Of a stretch of DNA of 64,000 nt, positions 22,993-34,800 are shown piece after piece. The DNA is from Zychaea mexicana (taxonomy: Eukaryota; Mucoromycota; Mucoromycetes; Mucorales; Lichtheimiaceae). The position numbers and the translations under genes are program-made. Under the pieces are notes generated by a model that saw nothing but the letters and a program-made list of their open reading frames with translations, was not told where the DNA came from and made no database searches. Location: assembly GCF_025766255.1 (NCBI RefSeq), contig NW_026516700.1, positions 1-64,000 on the forward strand. Reading direction: 5' to 3'. How positions within the stretch are numbered: position 1 is the stretch's first letter; each line of letters opens with the position of its first letter.

Positions 22993-24791
22993 CTAGTATG
23001 GAGGATAACCCGGTTGCGGAGGATAGCCCGGTTGCGGAGGATAACCCGGTTGGGGAGGATATCCTTGACCAGGGTGTTGAGGTGGAGGAGGTCCTTGATG
23101 CTGATAATGTTGTTGCGGCGGAGGAGGGCCTTGAGGAGGATATCCACCACCACCACCTGGAGGACCAGGAGGGTAGTTATGCTGTGGTGCTGGAAATTGT
23201 GAAGGAGGAGGACCACCCTGTTGGAAATGCTCGGGTGGATAATTGGGCAATGGTTTGCTCGGATAAGTGGTCGGAGGGTAGCCTAATAAAGTAACCGTCA
23301 TTGTAAGCCCAAAAACTCAATCTTACATTGCACACACACACAAGAATATGTCCCCTTACCACCATTATTGTACGATGGAGGCCGTGATGGCGGTGGGCCG
23401 GGACGATAAGGAGCTGATAGCAGCGGCGCGCCCATGGGCGAATTAGGCGATCCTTGCGGTGGCAAGGGTCGAGGTTGTGGGCTATTGTTGAACGAGGGTG
23501 GTGGCGGTTTCGAAGAAGCACGCCATTGGCCGCCAACAGCGACTGATGAGGATGAGGAGCTAGTCGTAACGGGTGTACCGGGCATTGGAGCAACCTGAGT
23601 TGCTGCCACTGGATGCGATGGGGTCCCCATAGGCTGCTGCGGTGGTGGTGGCATGCCCATGGGCTGAGGAGGTGGAGGTCGAGGCGTAGCAAATCCGCCA
23701 GGTTGCATATGATGCGGAGGAGGGCCTGTGAAGGGCGGACCGCCAGCAGATGGCGGACGAGGCGAAGCATTGACGTGGATAGGTGCCGAGGCTGAATGCA
23801 TGGGGGGACGTGGGCGCGCTGAAAAATGGTTTGGCATGGGTGGTCGAGCAAAGGATACACCACCAGCCATGTGGGGAGGTCGCGGATGGCCAAATCTCGT
23901 TGGTTGGCGGCGTGGAGGCGGATTCTATGATAGATATGCACGTAATTAATGGAATAAGCTGCTGTCGTTGTTGTTGTTTTTGGATGGTGGGGAAGAGGAG
24001 ATCGGGCGAGAATATATTTACAGCTGAGTAGAAAGTTAGTTCCAAATATACATCGCCAGCTTCTTGGCCACTTCGTGTCTTTAATGGCACCCAATCTGTA
24101 ATATAATGGTATTACTCTCGTCAGACATCCGGTGACCTCCAAAACCTCCCTTTTTCCGTAATCCTTTGCTCTGAAAATACCATCTGATTCTCCTTCACCG
24201 AGCACCTTGGTCAAGTCAATTGAGCCTTCGCAAACAATTTGGTCGCCCTTCTGAGGATCCTCACTCAAGACCTGCACTGACATGACATTGTATCCGTGTG
24301 GAATCGGCATATTCACCTATATTACATTTGATTGTCATTGCATGCGTCAGAAAAACACCACTAATTTCTTTTATTTTCCCGCTTTCTTTGTGTATGATGT
24401 AATTAGAGTCCATCCCCCCCCCTCTTTTCATTATGGTACCTGATCATCCCACGTTGGGTTACGGTTTCCTTGAGTATCTGTCTTGGTTCGCTTCGCAACA
24501 TTGGCCACTTTGAATACGCAGAACGATTTCAGGTTGCCAGCAACCTAAGATATGCATATAATACCTTTGTTAGGGGGACAAAACCAAACAAACTAGGAAA
24601 TATAAGGAAAGGCTAAAACTAGCGTCAAAAACGGATCGCACACCTTGGGCAAGTTCTCCTGTTATTGTTCATTAGAGTCAGTGTCTGGATTGTAAGGTAA
24701 TTTATGCCACAAAAGGAACAGTGTCGTAAGTAACATTTACCGCTTCGAGAGCTACTACAGCCAGCTCACCGATCAATCTTGGTTGGGACAT
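22993..24791 (-). CDS. C2-domain protein with proline-rich tail (Inn1/Fic1-like)
   Basis: The ATG at 24791 (MSQPRLIGELAVVALEA) is followed by short exons that assemble a C2 domain: ENLPK, VAGNLKSFCVFKVANVAKRT, GNPTWDDQ, then VNMPIPHG and onward to GDVYLELTFYSA. About 300 residues of proline-rich, disordered sequence follow, with runs of PPPP, FARPPMPNH and GPPPSRPPS. The last exon ends in four tandem GYPPQP-type repeats before the stop at 22993. This layout, an N-terminal C2 domain plus a PxxP-rich tail, is that of budding-yeast Inn1 and fission-yeast Fic1. Those bind membrane and the SH3 domains of cytokinesis proteins such as Hof1/Cdc15 and Cyk3. A role in septation is inferred. The 5' UTR contains a CA repeat at about 24796–24820. 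Confidence 0.75.
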
Positions 24792-25229
24792 GATGCTGGG
24801 AGACACACACACACACACAAGTGAAAGCGAAAAGAAGAAAAGGAAAAAAAAAGTACCTTCTTTTTTTACAGGCCCCGAAAATCACAGATATGGTAAACTC
24901 GTGGTCGTTACGCCATAGACAGTTGTGCACCCCAAATCGCTGCTTTTTATGGCTAGCCTTTGTATTTGCACAGACAATGTCCAGTTTTAATCAATTACTA
25001 TATGGACTGATTGCTTCGTCAATGTGGCCTTCTAAGTATTCCGAGATTTTATTGTTATAACCGAGGGTTTACATGCAATTTATGTACCCGTCTGTGAAAT
25101 GATTGCCATCTACATACAAACACTAATATGAAACCATGAGCAGCATACTGCGTAGTTTCACGTTTTCGAGTAACATTGTGCGGGAACGAACAGGGTTAAT
25201 AATAGAACATGTTTGAGCACAGACTGTTT
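24792..25229. other. Intergenic region with CA repeat
   Basis: A (CA)n tract sits directly before the C2-gene start. The rest is AT-rich and featureless to me. Confidence 0.5.
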
Positions 25230-25752
25230 TTATATTAAATTTGCAGCACCGTCAAGATGTGTAAATGGCTGTAAGTGACATACCACGGTATACGTACAAA
25301 TACATTGGTTGGGTCGAACGTTCCAACAAGAAAAGATGTTCTGGATGTCAAAACTGATTTAAAAACCATAGCGTAGCATACTTCTGCTTTAGATTTAGCA
25401 GGAACATAAGTCCTAATCACAATTTCCGTAGAGCAGCCCATCAATTCAACTTGCGACTTTACTCGTTGATCGGTAGGTTAAAATTGACGCAGCTCAAGTA
25501 CCAATATGGATGAATATATACCTTATTTACCAGTTCCGCGGAAGATGTTGCTACTGATTCCCATACTGACAAGTTTATCTGACAACGCAGATCATCTTTT
25601 ATTTTAGCATAAACAGGATTTCTTTCGCTATATTAGGGCGATATTGATGTCAGTACTATTTCCCAACAAGCAACTGCGCGAGTATGACAAACAATCTCGT
25701 TACAGTATATACATACAAAGCTATGCAAATGTATATGCTCCAGATCCAACAT
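25230..25752 (-). CDS. Candidate small multi-exon gene, function unknown
   Basis: No single frame is long, but exons join on the minus strand. One encodes NPVYAKIKDDLRCQINLSVW through ELVNK. A 5' GTATAT intron ends in TAAAG. The next exon runs SQVELMGCSTEIVIRTYVPA to DPTNVF, then a 29-bp intron-like gap leads to PFTHLDGAANLI and TAA at 25230–25232. Upstream, MLDLEHIHLHSFVCIYCNEI (ATG at 25752) has a CxxC pair and may be the first exon, but its junction to the second is not in phase as I read it. The last gap is short for an intron. The coding look (few rare codons, even composition) suggests a real or recently decayed gene. I recognise no family. Confidence 0.35.
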
Positions 25753-26265
25753 TCCATAATACCTACCCCATGATTTAATTGAGTTTTCCAACTTATTTGG
25801 TCGATGCTTCTAAAAGATAGTATGATCAACTAGTCTTTTAATGTAATTTAATACATTTAACAAAGCAGCAGCCTAGAACACATAGCACATAATAAAAACT
25901 CTGGCAAATAAGCCCATTAACAGCGTACATCTAGACCAGCCAACACCCCCCAAGTCCCAAGTGTTGAAATGCAAGGATATATGTCACACACATAGATGTG
26001 CCTTTTATGTGATGCGAGAAAAAGGTTTGGAGAGTCGGACGGGGGGGAACACATATGTTGGTGGGTGAGAGTGGAACAAGTGGGGGTGGGGTGGAGGGGA
26101 TGACTGAATAAAGCTGACAAGGGCAACGTTGAAATATGTATATTTGTATAACGAGATTGGTGTGTAGTGCTTGTGTATGGGTGTGTTATATGTAAGGGAA
26201 AGGGTTTATTATGCGCCTAGTGAAGAAAAGATAAGAAACTTTGGAGGACAAGAGATATACATTAT
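25753..26265. other. Intergenic region
   Basis: AT-rich upstream part, then a GT-rich stretch at 26040–26200 that is probably the RanBP1 3' UTR. No gene is supported. Confidence 0.5.
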
Positions 26266-27082
26266 TTAGGCATCTTCCTTCTTCTCTTCCTTCTTTTCCT
26301 CCTTCTTGTCGTCGCCAGCTTCCTTCTTGAGAAGCTCAATGTTCATCTTTTGAACTTCTTCAAACTTCTCCTTGAACTGATTGGCGTTATCCGAGTTGGC
26401 GAAACGAATAGCCAAAGTTTCAGCCTTAGCCTCACCATCGGAGACATCGGCAAGAACATTCCACACCCACGAACGGTCTGAACCGACGTTGGGAGAAAGC
26501 GACATGTCGCTGGTCACCGAATGGTTGGCGCACACTTTGTGAGTCTTGTCACGACGCATCAACAAGCGCACCTTTTTGTTTTCCTTATGTTGCAGGAATT
26601 TGACATCACCAGTACCACGCTCCTTCCATTCTTTCAATTGTTTGTCGTAACGGAAAAGCTTTGCGCGCCTAGTTTTTGTTACAACTTTTTTAGTATTTTG
26701 TTCCATTTTTCTACGTGGAGGCCGCTGACCCCGCCATGATTGGAATGCGCATCCACCGTAAAAGGAATTGGCGGTTAGCGGTAATCTCTTACATTTTGAA
26801 CAAAACATCCTCATCTTCTTCAAAGGTCTTGACATCAACGGCTTCGAGCTTGACAACAGGCTCAAAGTGCACATCGGGGGAAGCTTCAACTTCTTCTTGC
26901 TAATACAGTGGTAATGTGAGAAAACACGGCTGCATTGGTCATCCACTTTCGAAATTTCGACCCAATCTCATCTCCAGAATCCGAGAAAACCAGATATTTG
27001 ATCAATCATCCGTATCCATCCATCTAAATGATCGTACCTGCTCTTCCTTTTGAACGGTCTTCTTCTCTTCAGTATCGGCCAT
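26266..27082 (-). CDS. Ran-specific GTPase-activating protein 1 (RanBP1/Yrb1)
   Basis: The ATG at 27082 gives [15 protein letters not shown]. Exon two adds [20 protein letters not shown] and ends in DEDVLFKM across a splice. The last exon begins [20 protein letters not shown]. The Ran-binding domain is complete: the VHFEPVV start, [36 protein letters not shown], and [20 protein letters not shown] with [10 protein letters not shown]. The acidic/Lys tail ends [13 protein letters not shown]. Total length is about 205 residues, the usual size for RanBP1. It binds Ran-GTP, helps release it from karyopherins and acts as co-factor of RanGAP in the cytoplasm. Highly confident. Confidence 0.95.
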
Positions 27083-29100
27083 GGTGGGTTATTAGTATTC
27101 GTTGAAGATTGCGTGCGTAAGCACTTTTAGCTCATGGCTGCGAACCGTGCTGAGATTAAACTCAACTTTGGGCTGTGCGCTGTGCAGTACCCAAAAGAAA
27201 CACAAAGTTCCCTGCGCAAAGTAATGCAAACAAAAGCGAAAATGTTATGAGCAGTTGACGCATTTACATCCAAAATTTAGCTCACAACTAGTGCCCATTC
27301 ATTTATAAACTTGTTGTAATCGGCTAGATAACGGCAACCAAAGGCAATCAGTATAGAACTGCTCTTTGGCTCGAAACGTCTGATCATCAGACTTGAACAT
27401 ACTGCCGCTACTAATTAAACCCAGTTTGGATTTCATGCATCGAGTTCAGGTGTTACATAAAGCGACGGACTTGAGTTTGGAGAACCCTTGCTTTCTCATG
27501 TGTACTTTTCTCGTTATACAAGACAGATTTTCAAGGCTCGCCTCACTTTCAGTTTGTAATGAATTTATGTTATGTCAAAACTGAAAAGCCATCATTACTT
27601 ACTTGAATTTTGCTGTGGAACCGCTCAGTTTAGCTTGAAAGACGCCGACTGGCATATTGTCCCGAATAGCAAAATGCCTTAAAAAGCAAATGCTCTTTAT
27701 CTTTTAAGGTGAGAATCAAGGCCACCATACATGTATTTGCATTAGAGGTATCCATGTTGGTCGTTAAAAGTCAGCTAGCCACAATATGAAATGTCATGTA
27801 ACAACATAGCATAAACGCCAGTTTTATTTTCATATCATAGCAGACCTTAACGGCTATTATTGCTGCATGGGAGATAGTCTAGAGCTCTGTCAATCGATTG
27901 AAACTATACTTAACGTCGCCGTTTTCTCCCAAAAAAATTATCAATGCATAGCGTTGGTAACGCTGTTGTAATGCGCTTGCCATTTGATGCCCTCATCTAC
28001 AGAATTATTGATACGCGTATACTAGTAATACTCATAGATAGATTGAATATGGAATGTACCATCACCTGCTTATAATCACACTAAGTTATCCCGAATACCT
28101 TTTATCTCCAATAGCAATCACCGGCGCCAAAGTTGCCAAGTTTGTATAGGCGAGTTGTTACGTGCTAATGATGAGTCAAAATTTGATGTGTTTTAACTTT
28201 TATTTATTAATTTTGAAGTGGAAGCCAATTGGGTTCAATCCCTTCCCTTGTCTTGCCATGATCGCTGACGGTACTTCTTTATCAAACTACGCCGATAACT
28301 GCATCCAGCAAGCCGGTTTTCAAAAGACATTCAGAAATGTGGCGAGGTCCGTACAAATTTTCTGTGAGCGTCGAAGTCTCGAAATTACATGGAGCTATAC
28401 TACTGAGATTCTTCATGTAATTTAGTGAAGCTACTTTGGATTTTTAATTTGCTCGATGCTAACTCGATATCAATACTCTGGAGAAAGTATCAAAAGTAGG
28501 GAATGATGATAAGGAAAACCCGATTGGATCAATAAGTTTACAGTAGTTTCATCCGAAGATGACAGTAGTGTGGATATACTCGGTCGATTTCCAGGTCTTT
28601 CACAAGCACGGTGCAACGGCGTTGGGTCGTAAGTTAGTGCAGGCACTCGAAGCAGCTGCAAAGACGGAGGAATACACGGCAATTATGTTGGAGTGTCACG
28701 CTTTGGAAAAAAAACCATCGATTATATGAATCACTAAGCTATGTATAACAAGCTCCCACGTATTATACGCGCGTTAAAAGTCCTCATCAGCAACTATGGA
28801 AGAGGGGACTATAACAGATGCAATCCGTGATATTGTGCATCTTGCGTTAATTTCTGGTTCGAAATTGTATCTACCTTTTTTACTAAACAGAACTTATGAC
28901 TGCAATTTTCATTGATCGGCGAGAAGCATCACAAGAATATATATATATATATATATTCATGTAAACCGGTGAATTATTTGAAAATAAAATAAAAGAATGG
29001 CCTTGCTTCTACATAACAGAAATATTGTTACAAAATGAAAAAACCATTGCATAAAAAAACTTTGTCTATCATATTTAAAATCTGACTCGTGTATTGCGAT
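27083..29100. other. Gene-poor interval
   Basis: Two kilobases with only short frames on both strands (for example 28162–28425 on plus and 28470–28682 on minus), none recognisable or well spliced. An (AT)n microsatellite lies at about 28937–28956. It may hold decayed exons. Confidence 0.45.
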
Positions 29101-29150
29101 GAACAGGTTACTGATGATGCTGTTGCTGCATTGTTGGCGAGGTATCATTA

Positions 29151-30780
29151 TTATTGTTGTTTCCTTTGGTATGTTAGTAGCAACAGGGTTATCGTCACTG
29201 GACATGACAGAATAATTCGAAAGACCAAGCATCTTCTTGAATAGGTGGTATACGTAAGGCTGAATTTGACGCTATCACGAGGATCAGACATGCTGCTACG
29301 GAATGGGTGGGTCGATGCTGTTGAAGCTGAGTGCGCTGCTGTACTATCGCCAGCGCTTGCTAATGCGTCGTCCCATAACATTCACCCTTTGTTAATATTG
29401 CTGTTATCGTCAGAATCTGTTTGAATGTGTTGAGGTCTCTGCTGCTTAGACTCGTCAGTGGTATTGGAAGTAGAACTATCGTTATTGTCACTGCTTGCAT
29501 CGGTCGTTGCTGTGATGCCAGATGCACGTGCGCCCGTAGCCGATCCTTGCTGCCATCATGCTGCAATTCCCTTCAAGAGCCAGCTTCCTCGCTTGCCACC
29601 GTCACCGCCGCCGCCGTTGCCTCCAAAAGCATCCATCTCAGGTGATTGGCGTGATTGATCATGGATAGTAGGTGCAAGTGCTGGAACATAGGCACCACCA
29701 CCAGCTGGTACCGTATTGTCTTCTGGCGGAGCACTGACATGGAAGATGGGTGCATGGAGATTGTTAAAGGTGGATTCGCGGATGACAGTAGTAGGAGGTC
29801 ATTCGACTGATGGGATTGCTGCAGAAGCTTGGCGTAGTTGTGTAGCGTAGTTGTATGTAATTGCTGTACTGAGAGGATTGATAGCGGATGCTTGAGACAA
29901 CCAGCTAGCATGTGGATTGGGTCGATATGGATCATATTGCTCCTGTTGTCCTGCCTGAACTCTATTGTTGTCATGTTTATCCGCAATGGCATGCGTCGGA
30001 GAAGAGGGTCCAATAGCCAGGTTGCCATAGTACTGTTAATCTTCAAATGTTGCGGGATCCACAGGCTGTTCCTCCACCTTGGGTTGCCGATTTTTAATGT
30101 CGTTGTATGTAGCGACAGCCAGTCCGCCAGCTCCAGCAGCACCGGCCATACCTGTAGCTGTTGATGAAGATGGCAGTGGCGGTCATTGTAGCGATCACTC
30201 AGACATGCCTGATTGAGAACCACCACGCAAATAATCCTGCTGGCTCTCCATACTGCATAAACGTGACAACGAGCGACCCACAGCTGTACCTGTCATGAGC
30301 GATACCAAAATACTGTGCTTTAAAGTCTATGATTACTGTGAATGGCGTTGCGTATCACACGCCCACAGCTTCGAGGTCGCCCTCTGCTGCCGTCTTCTGT
30401 TCGATTCTGTTCAAACTCGCGCGCTCGGATACTGACTTGACGCGATCGTAGTTTTTGACGAGGGCACACACAAGAATAATCGCACTTGTAGCTGGGCCAG
30501 CAGTAACATCAGCAATCCGTTCACCTCATAAGTTGGCTGCTGTTGTACAAATGCTTCTCAGCATCTTCACACTCGCCGGTTCCTTATTAGTTTTTGATTT
30601 CAAGGATATCCAATTCTACCGGATATTGATTATAGGATCTTTTACTCAATAAATTGACGACCGCAGGCTGCTGCATCCGTTGAGGTATCATTAGGAGTAA
30701 CGAGCGCTCTATGCACGTAAACTGTACAATCCATACAAGCATAATGCTGCTGTGGTGCTTCAGCTTAACACACAGTTTGT
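29151..30780 (-). pseudogene. Decayed membrane-protein gene with six stops in one frame
   Basis: One minus-strand frame from about 30290 to 29260 reads as a low-complexity cytosolic tail with good coding character: MESQQDYLRGGSQSGMSE, GLAVATYNDIKNRQPKVEE, AIGPSSPTHAIADKHDNN, and FGGNGGGGDGGKRGSWLLKG. It is interrupted by TGA at 30195–30197, 30183–30185, 29799–29801, 29556–29558 and 29382–29384, and by TAA at 30036–30038, all in the same frame. Upstream on the same strand, another frame encodes ADVTAGPATSAIILVCALVK, a probable transmembrane helix, followed by a basic juxtamembrane stretch; a fragment YACMDCTVYVHRAL is further 5'. The original was probably a single- or multi-pass membrane protein with a disordered tail. 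Family not recognised. Confidence 0.6.
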
Positions 30781-31119
30781 CCAATGGTAAAATGAATTCT
30801 TTTTATATCGCCGGTTCTTTGTTCCATTAAAGCGCACAGACCCGTCGCCGACAATTGTTGGATCAGAGCGGAGCACGGCAAGCGGAGCCGCATAGTGAAA
30901 CAAACATATACGCACCATAAGAAAAAGACACTAGCATGACAGTCGTCAGACTACAACGATAATTATCATCAAGGCACTTCTTCACATTGCTGCAGTTCAC
31001 TGGCTCCTTAGGGCAGTAGTGACAACAAAATTTCTAAACTCCGTCTTTTTGTTTATCGGGCTCATAAAAAAAAAAGAATCGACTGCGCGTTTTGCCCTTT
31101 ATTCTTTTCTTTAGTCTTC

Positions 31120-31600
31120 ATAATCATCTTTGTACATTTGCAGTGTTTCTTTCATTATCACTTTTTACCTTTCTTTTTTTTTATCTAGGACGAGGGGCCC
31201 TGTGGGTGTACTTAGTTGAAGGGAGCTAGTCGTGCACGACTGGCTCTTATTCAACTTTGTGCATTTGCAATGTGGGTGTATAAAGATGCAGGGAGCTAGT
31301 CGTGCACGACTGGCTCTTATTCATCTTTGTGCATTTGCAGTGTTTCTTTCATTATCACTTTTTACCTTTCTTTTTTTTTTTATCCAGGACGAATGTCCCT
31401 GTGGGTGTACTTAGTTGAAGGGAGCTAGTCGTGCACGACTGGCTCTTATTCATCTTTGTACATTTGCAGTGTTTCTTTCATTATCACTTTTTACCTTTCT
31501 TTTTTTTTTATCTCGGACGAGGGGCCCTGTGGGTGTACATAGTTGAAGGGAGCTAGTCGTGCACGACTGGCTCTTGCTCATCTTTTGTACAGTTGCAAAG
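31120..31600. repeat. Tandem repeat of ~128-bp units, each with a 24-nt palindrome
   Basis: Four units share a T-rich stretch, GGACGAGGGGCCC-like sequence and the block GGGTGTACTTAGTTGAAGGG, then the palindrome GAGCTAGTCGTGCACGACTG plus GCTC. The palindromes are at 31223–31246, 31293–31316, 31422–31445 and 31550–31573. Spacings are 70, 129 and 128 bp, so the second unit is a shortened version. As RNA the palindrome would form a 10-bp stem with one G·U pair and a UGCA loop; as DNA its core AGTCGTGCACGACT is a perfect 14-bp palindrome. The function is unknown. Confidence 0.9.
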
Positions 31601-31609
31601 TTCTAAGTT

Positions 31610-31876
31610 TCATCTTGGTTTTTTATCTTCCTCAAAAACTGAAAGCGAGAGTGTGTGCAAAGAGGTACGTATATGTTCGCCGCTGACAGACCTTTGTGCT
31701 ATTTCTTTTAATTGTAGGAACTGTGGAGGAGTAGGTTCTGTCGGGAACTGAGGCTTGCGGACAAGAAAGGGAGGAGTAGGTTCTGCCGGGAACTGAGGCT
31801 TGCGGGGAACAAGGGAGGGCAACCTCCCTTGAGGAACGAAGGATTCATAAAAGTCGGTGGACTTGTCAAGCAACAT
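31610..31876 (-). CDS. Small proline-rich open frame
   Basis: An 88-codon frame starts with ATG at 31876. It contains two copies of a 12-residue unit, RKPQFPAEPTPP and RKPQFPTEPTPP, separated by FLV, then a charged C-terminal part. An intron within it cannot be excluded. It sits directly beside the tandem palindrome array. No family is recognised and it may be a relic or a chance frame. Confidence 0.3.
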   Translation of the reverse strand: MLLDKSTDFYESFVPQGRLPSLVPRKPQFPAEPTPPFLVRKPQFPTEPTPPQFLQLKEIAQRSVSGEHIRTSLHTLSLSVFEEDKKPR

Positions 31877-34800
31877 TAAATAAACTTGGTTTCTTATTGT
31901 TTTTTTTAAATAATGTAATTGTAACTATTGGGCAGATCGAGTGACGATTGTAATAAAACGCGATCTTTATTTTATATCTTCCTACTGCCATTGCGCTTGG
32001 TACTTGTTGGTGCTTTCTCTGGAGCAGTTATGTAGTTGCAAATGAGCCTTTTTGTGCTTGAGTCGTCGAGAAAACCATAGCCTGTGCATTCGCATGTGTG
32101 CTCTCAAAAACAATACAGCTGGTTTACCTTCACGACTATACAACAATGATTGCAAATTGCTGGTGGCAAAATAAAAAACCGTATCGCAAAGCAAACAGAC
32201 CATCTTTATATTCACATATACACGAACCAGATCGCCAACGCAACAAATGTTCAACTTTGACACGCGATATAGGGATAAACAAATGATGTTCGCCTTGAAT
32301 TCTTTCCAGTATAAAAGACCCAGTATATAAGCTCATTAGAATAGTTACATCATCCAACTTGTTGGGTCTTGCCACCAATCTCTCATGCAACTGTCTTTCG
32401 ACGTTACTACTGTACTCGCACTTTATCCCATAGGCCAGTGTATCAATAATAACACGAGCAGAACTAGCAGTATAAAATGACAGACATTAGAAAGTATGGA
32501 ATACAAATTTTCCGTTCGTTATCGAGCGCCTCGTCAAGAAACAGGTTTCCAGTATTTTGATTCATGTCGTGTAATGCTACTACTATCTCCAACAACTGAG
32601 CTATAGATTGCGCAGTGTGCTATTCATTCGAATTAGAGAAACGAACCCAAAGTAAGCTATCGCCTCTCACTTTCATAAATATCGCGTAAATATCGCGGCA
32701 AGGTTAAAAGGAGTATCGATGGTATGCTTCCGCCGTTTTATATCATTAAATAGCATGCTATGATGAGATTCCAGCTTAATCTCGATCATTATTGCATACT
32801 TCAGGACTAATAAAGAGAATGGCATATCAACGTGAGCTTTGTGTTGAATCAATGCTATACAGCAGTTGGAGTTGGGTTCTTCATTGAGAAATTATCCAAC
32901 AAACAAAAGTACATACTGCAGCTACATATCTAAGATAGAGGCAAAGCTACTTTAAATTGCTCTATCATTATGTGTAGCGTTCAATCGATGTTTCCTGGTC
33001 CTTGAAGAATAATGACATGACGATAAGTCTCATGACCAAAATATCATTATAGCGAGCATTATGTACAAGAATAATATGATGCGGCTCGAAGTCATTATAT
33101 AGAAAGATCAATGTACTAGCCAGAACTAAGGAACTGCTAGATATCACAACGAGGCATCTTCGTTTTGAGGGAAAGCAATCGGGGAAGCGGCTGAAAATAT
33201 CCCGTCCTAGGCAAAAGGTAAAACGGAAATTGGTGTAGTGCTTTTAAATGCTTGCATTCATGCCAAACATCTGTATACTTTACTTGGGCCACCAACAGCG
33301 ATTTCAGAATATCATGAGGCCACTGGTGATAAAGTGCCAGATTTTTTTTAACCATCTAACAGATGACTCCCAGACTGATTCGTTGGCTTATATGTACAGC
33401 GAATGCAATTGTGTGTGGATAAAACTTTTCCAGAAAAAGCGGGACTAATTACTAATCTATTGATATACTCGGTATTTTTATTTTTCTGTAAGAATTTCTG
33501 CAAGAGTTCTAGCAAGGAACACGTCGTCATGAGAGCTGAGCTGGATTTACCCCATACAGAACACCACGATGTGGAGTAAAAAAAAAGCTGGGGTACGTAA
33601 TGACAGAAACGAGCTTGCAACCACCCCCCCTATGGTCGCTTGCTTTAACAGTCGTAAGTAAATGCTGATGACATGAGTCGATCTATATGAATTAGCGCGT
33701 TCAACATGTTTAAAGGCAACAATGCAGTAAAAACATGGGTACACCCCTATTCCCACGATTTCGAAAATTTACGTTATTACTGTCTTCACTGCGCCATGTA
33801 TTCTCTTATCGCACATGTTGTTTATACATATTTAAACATTGTGATCCTACCGCCTGCAATAGCAGCAGTTACAGTAGCAGTGTAAACCCAATGTATTTGT
33901 CACTAATTCATGTGCTAAGCCCCACTCACCTCTCACCAAGTTCAATCGGTCTGTAGCGATGAGAAAGTTATGTGGATAAAGTTTCAAACAGGCTCGCATT
34001 GCATAGCAGTCGATAGAAGAGACATGTGTTGCCTCTATATTTGCAAATGTGTGGCCAATATATCTCCTTTTCGTTCCAACATGTTACTAGTTCTACGGAG
34101 CTTTATATACTCCTAGAATGTATTCTTGGTTGGAGTGATACTGTACTAGCTGCGGCATCTTGCTGTCATCATCAGTCTGATCTGTGTATTTATTTTGTCA
34201 CTAGACCAAATTTACTCCTCGCATGCGTGCTACAATGAGAGCTTCATCTTTGGTAACTTTTTTTTTCCTATTACAATAAAACAAGTGAAAATGGCATACT
34301 AATAATCCATGCTATTCTCCGTGGTGCCCAATTTTACCCACGGGTAAACTGTATTGCGTGCCGTTAATGAGAGAACGGGCTGCCGGTATTAGGGATTTGC
34401 ATTAGAAATCACTAGGTCGGGTGTTGGTTGGGGGGGGAAACAGTACCCTGATCTGGTCCCTGGTTCAGATCTCCCCAAATTTGAATTTAAAATTACCTAT
34501 TACAAGTCTAAAGAACAATTATAAACTTTGATTTTCTACGTTTTCTTCACATGTGTCAAATGTTGTAAAGCGACGTTAGTGACATCTACTCATGCTCTCT
34601 TTCTGTAGCAAGATGAGCCACCTCTCTAAACTCTAATTTTCTCTTCCGTTTTCCTTCACCCTCCCCCCCGGAAACTTTTCTTTTCTCCCCCCAACAACGT
34701 ATCGTCGTCCCGCCATTTTGAATTCCAGTCAAACGACGCTATGACTTTTTTATGCCATTTCGGAGCTTGGCCAAATATGTACAACGCTTCCTGGTCGACG

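Noticed and set aside
23298..24316. Long overlapping frames on both strands within the C2/proline-rich gene
   Set aside because: They are shadows of the Pro/Gly-rich coding sequence in other frames.
31120..31600. CRISPR-like array
   Set aside because: Units are about 128 bp, nearly identical throughout, without unique spacers, and the genome is fungal.
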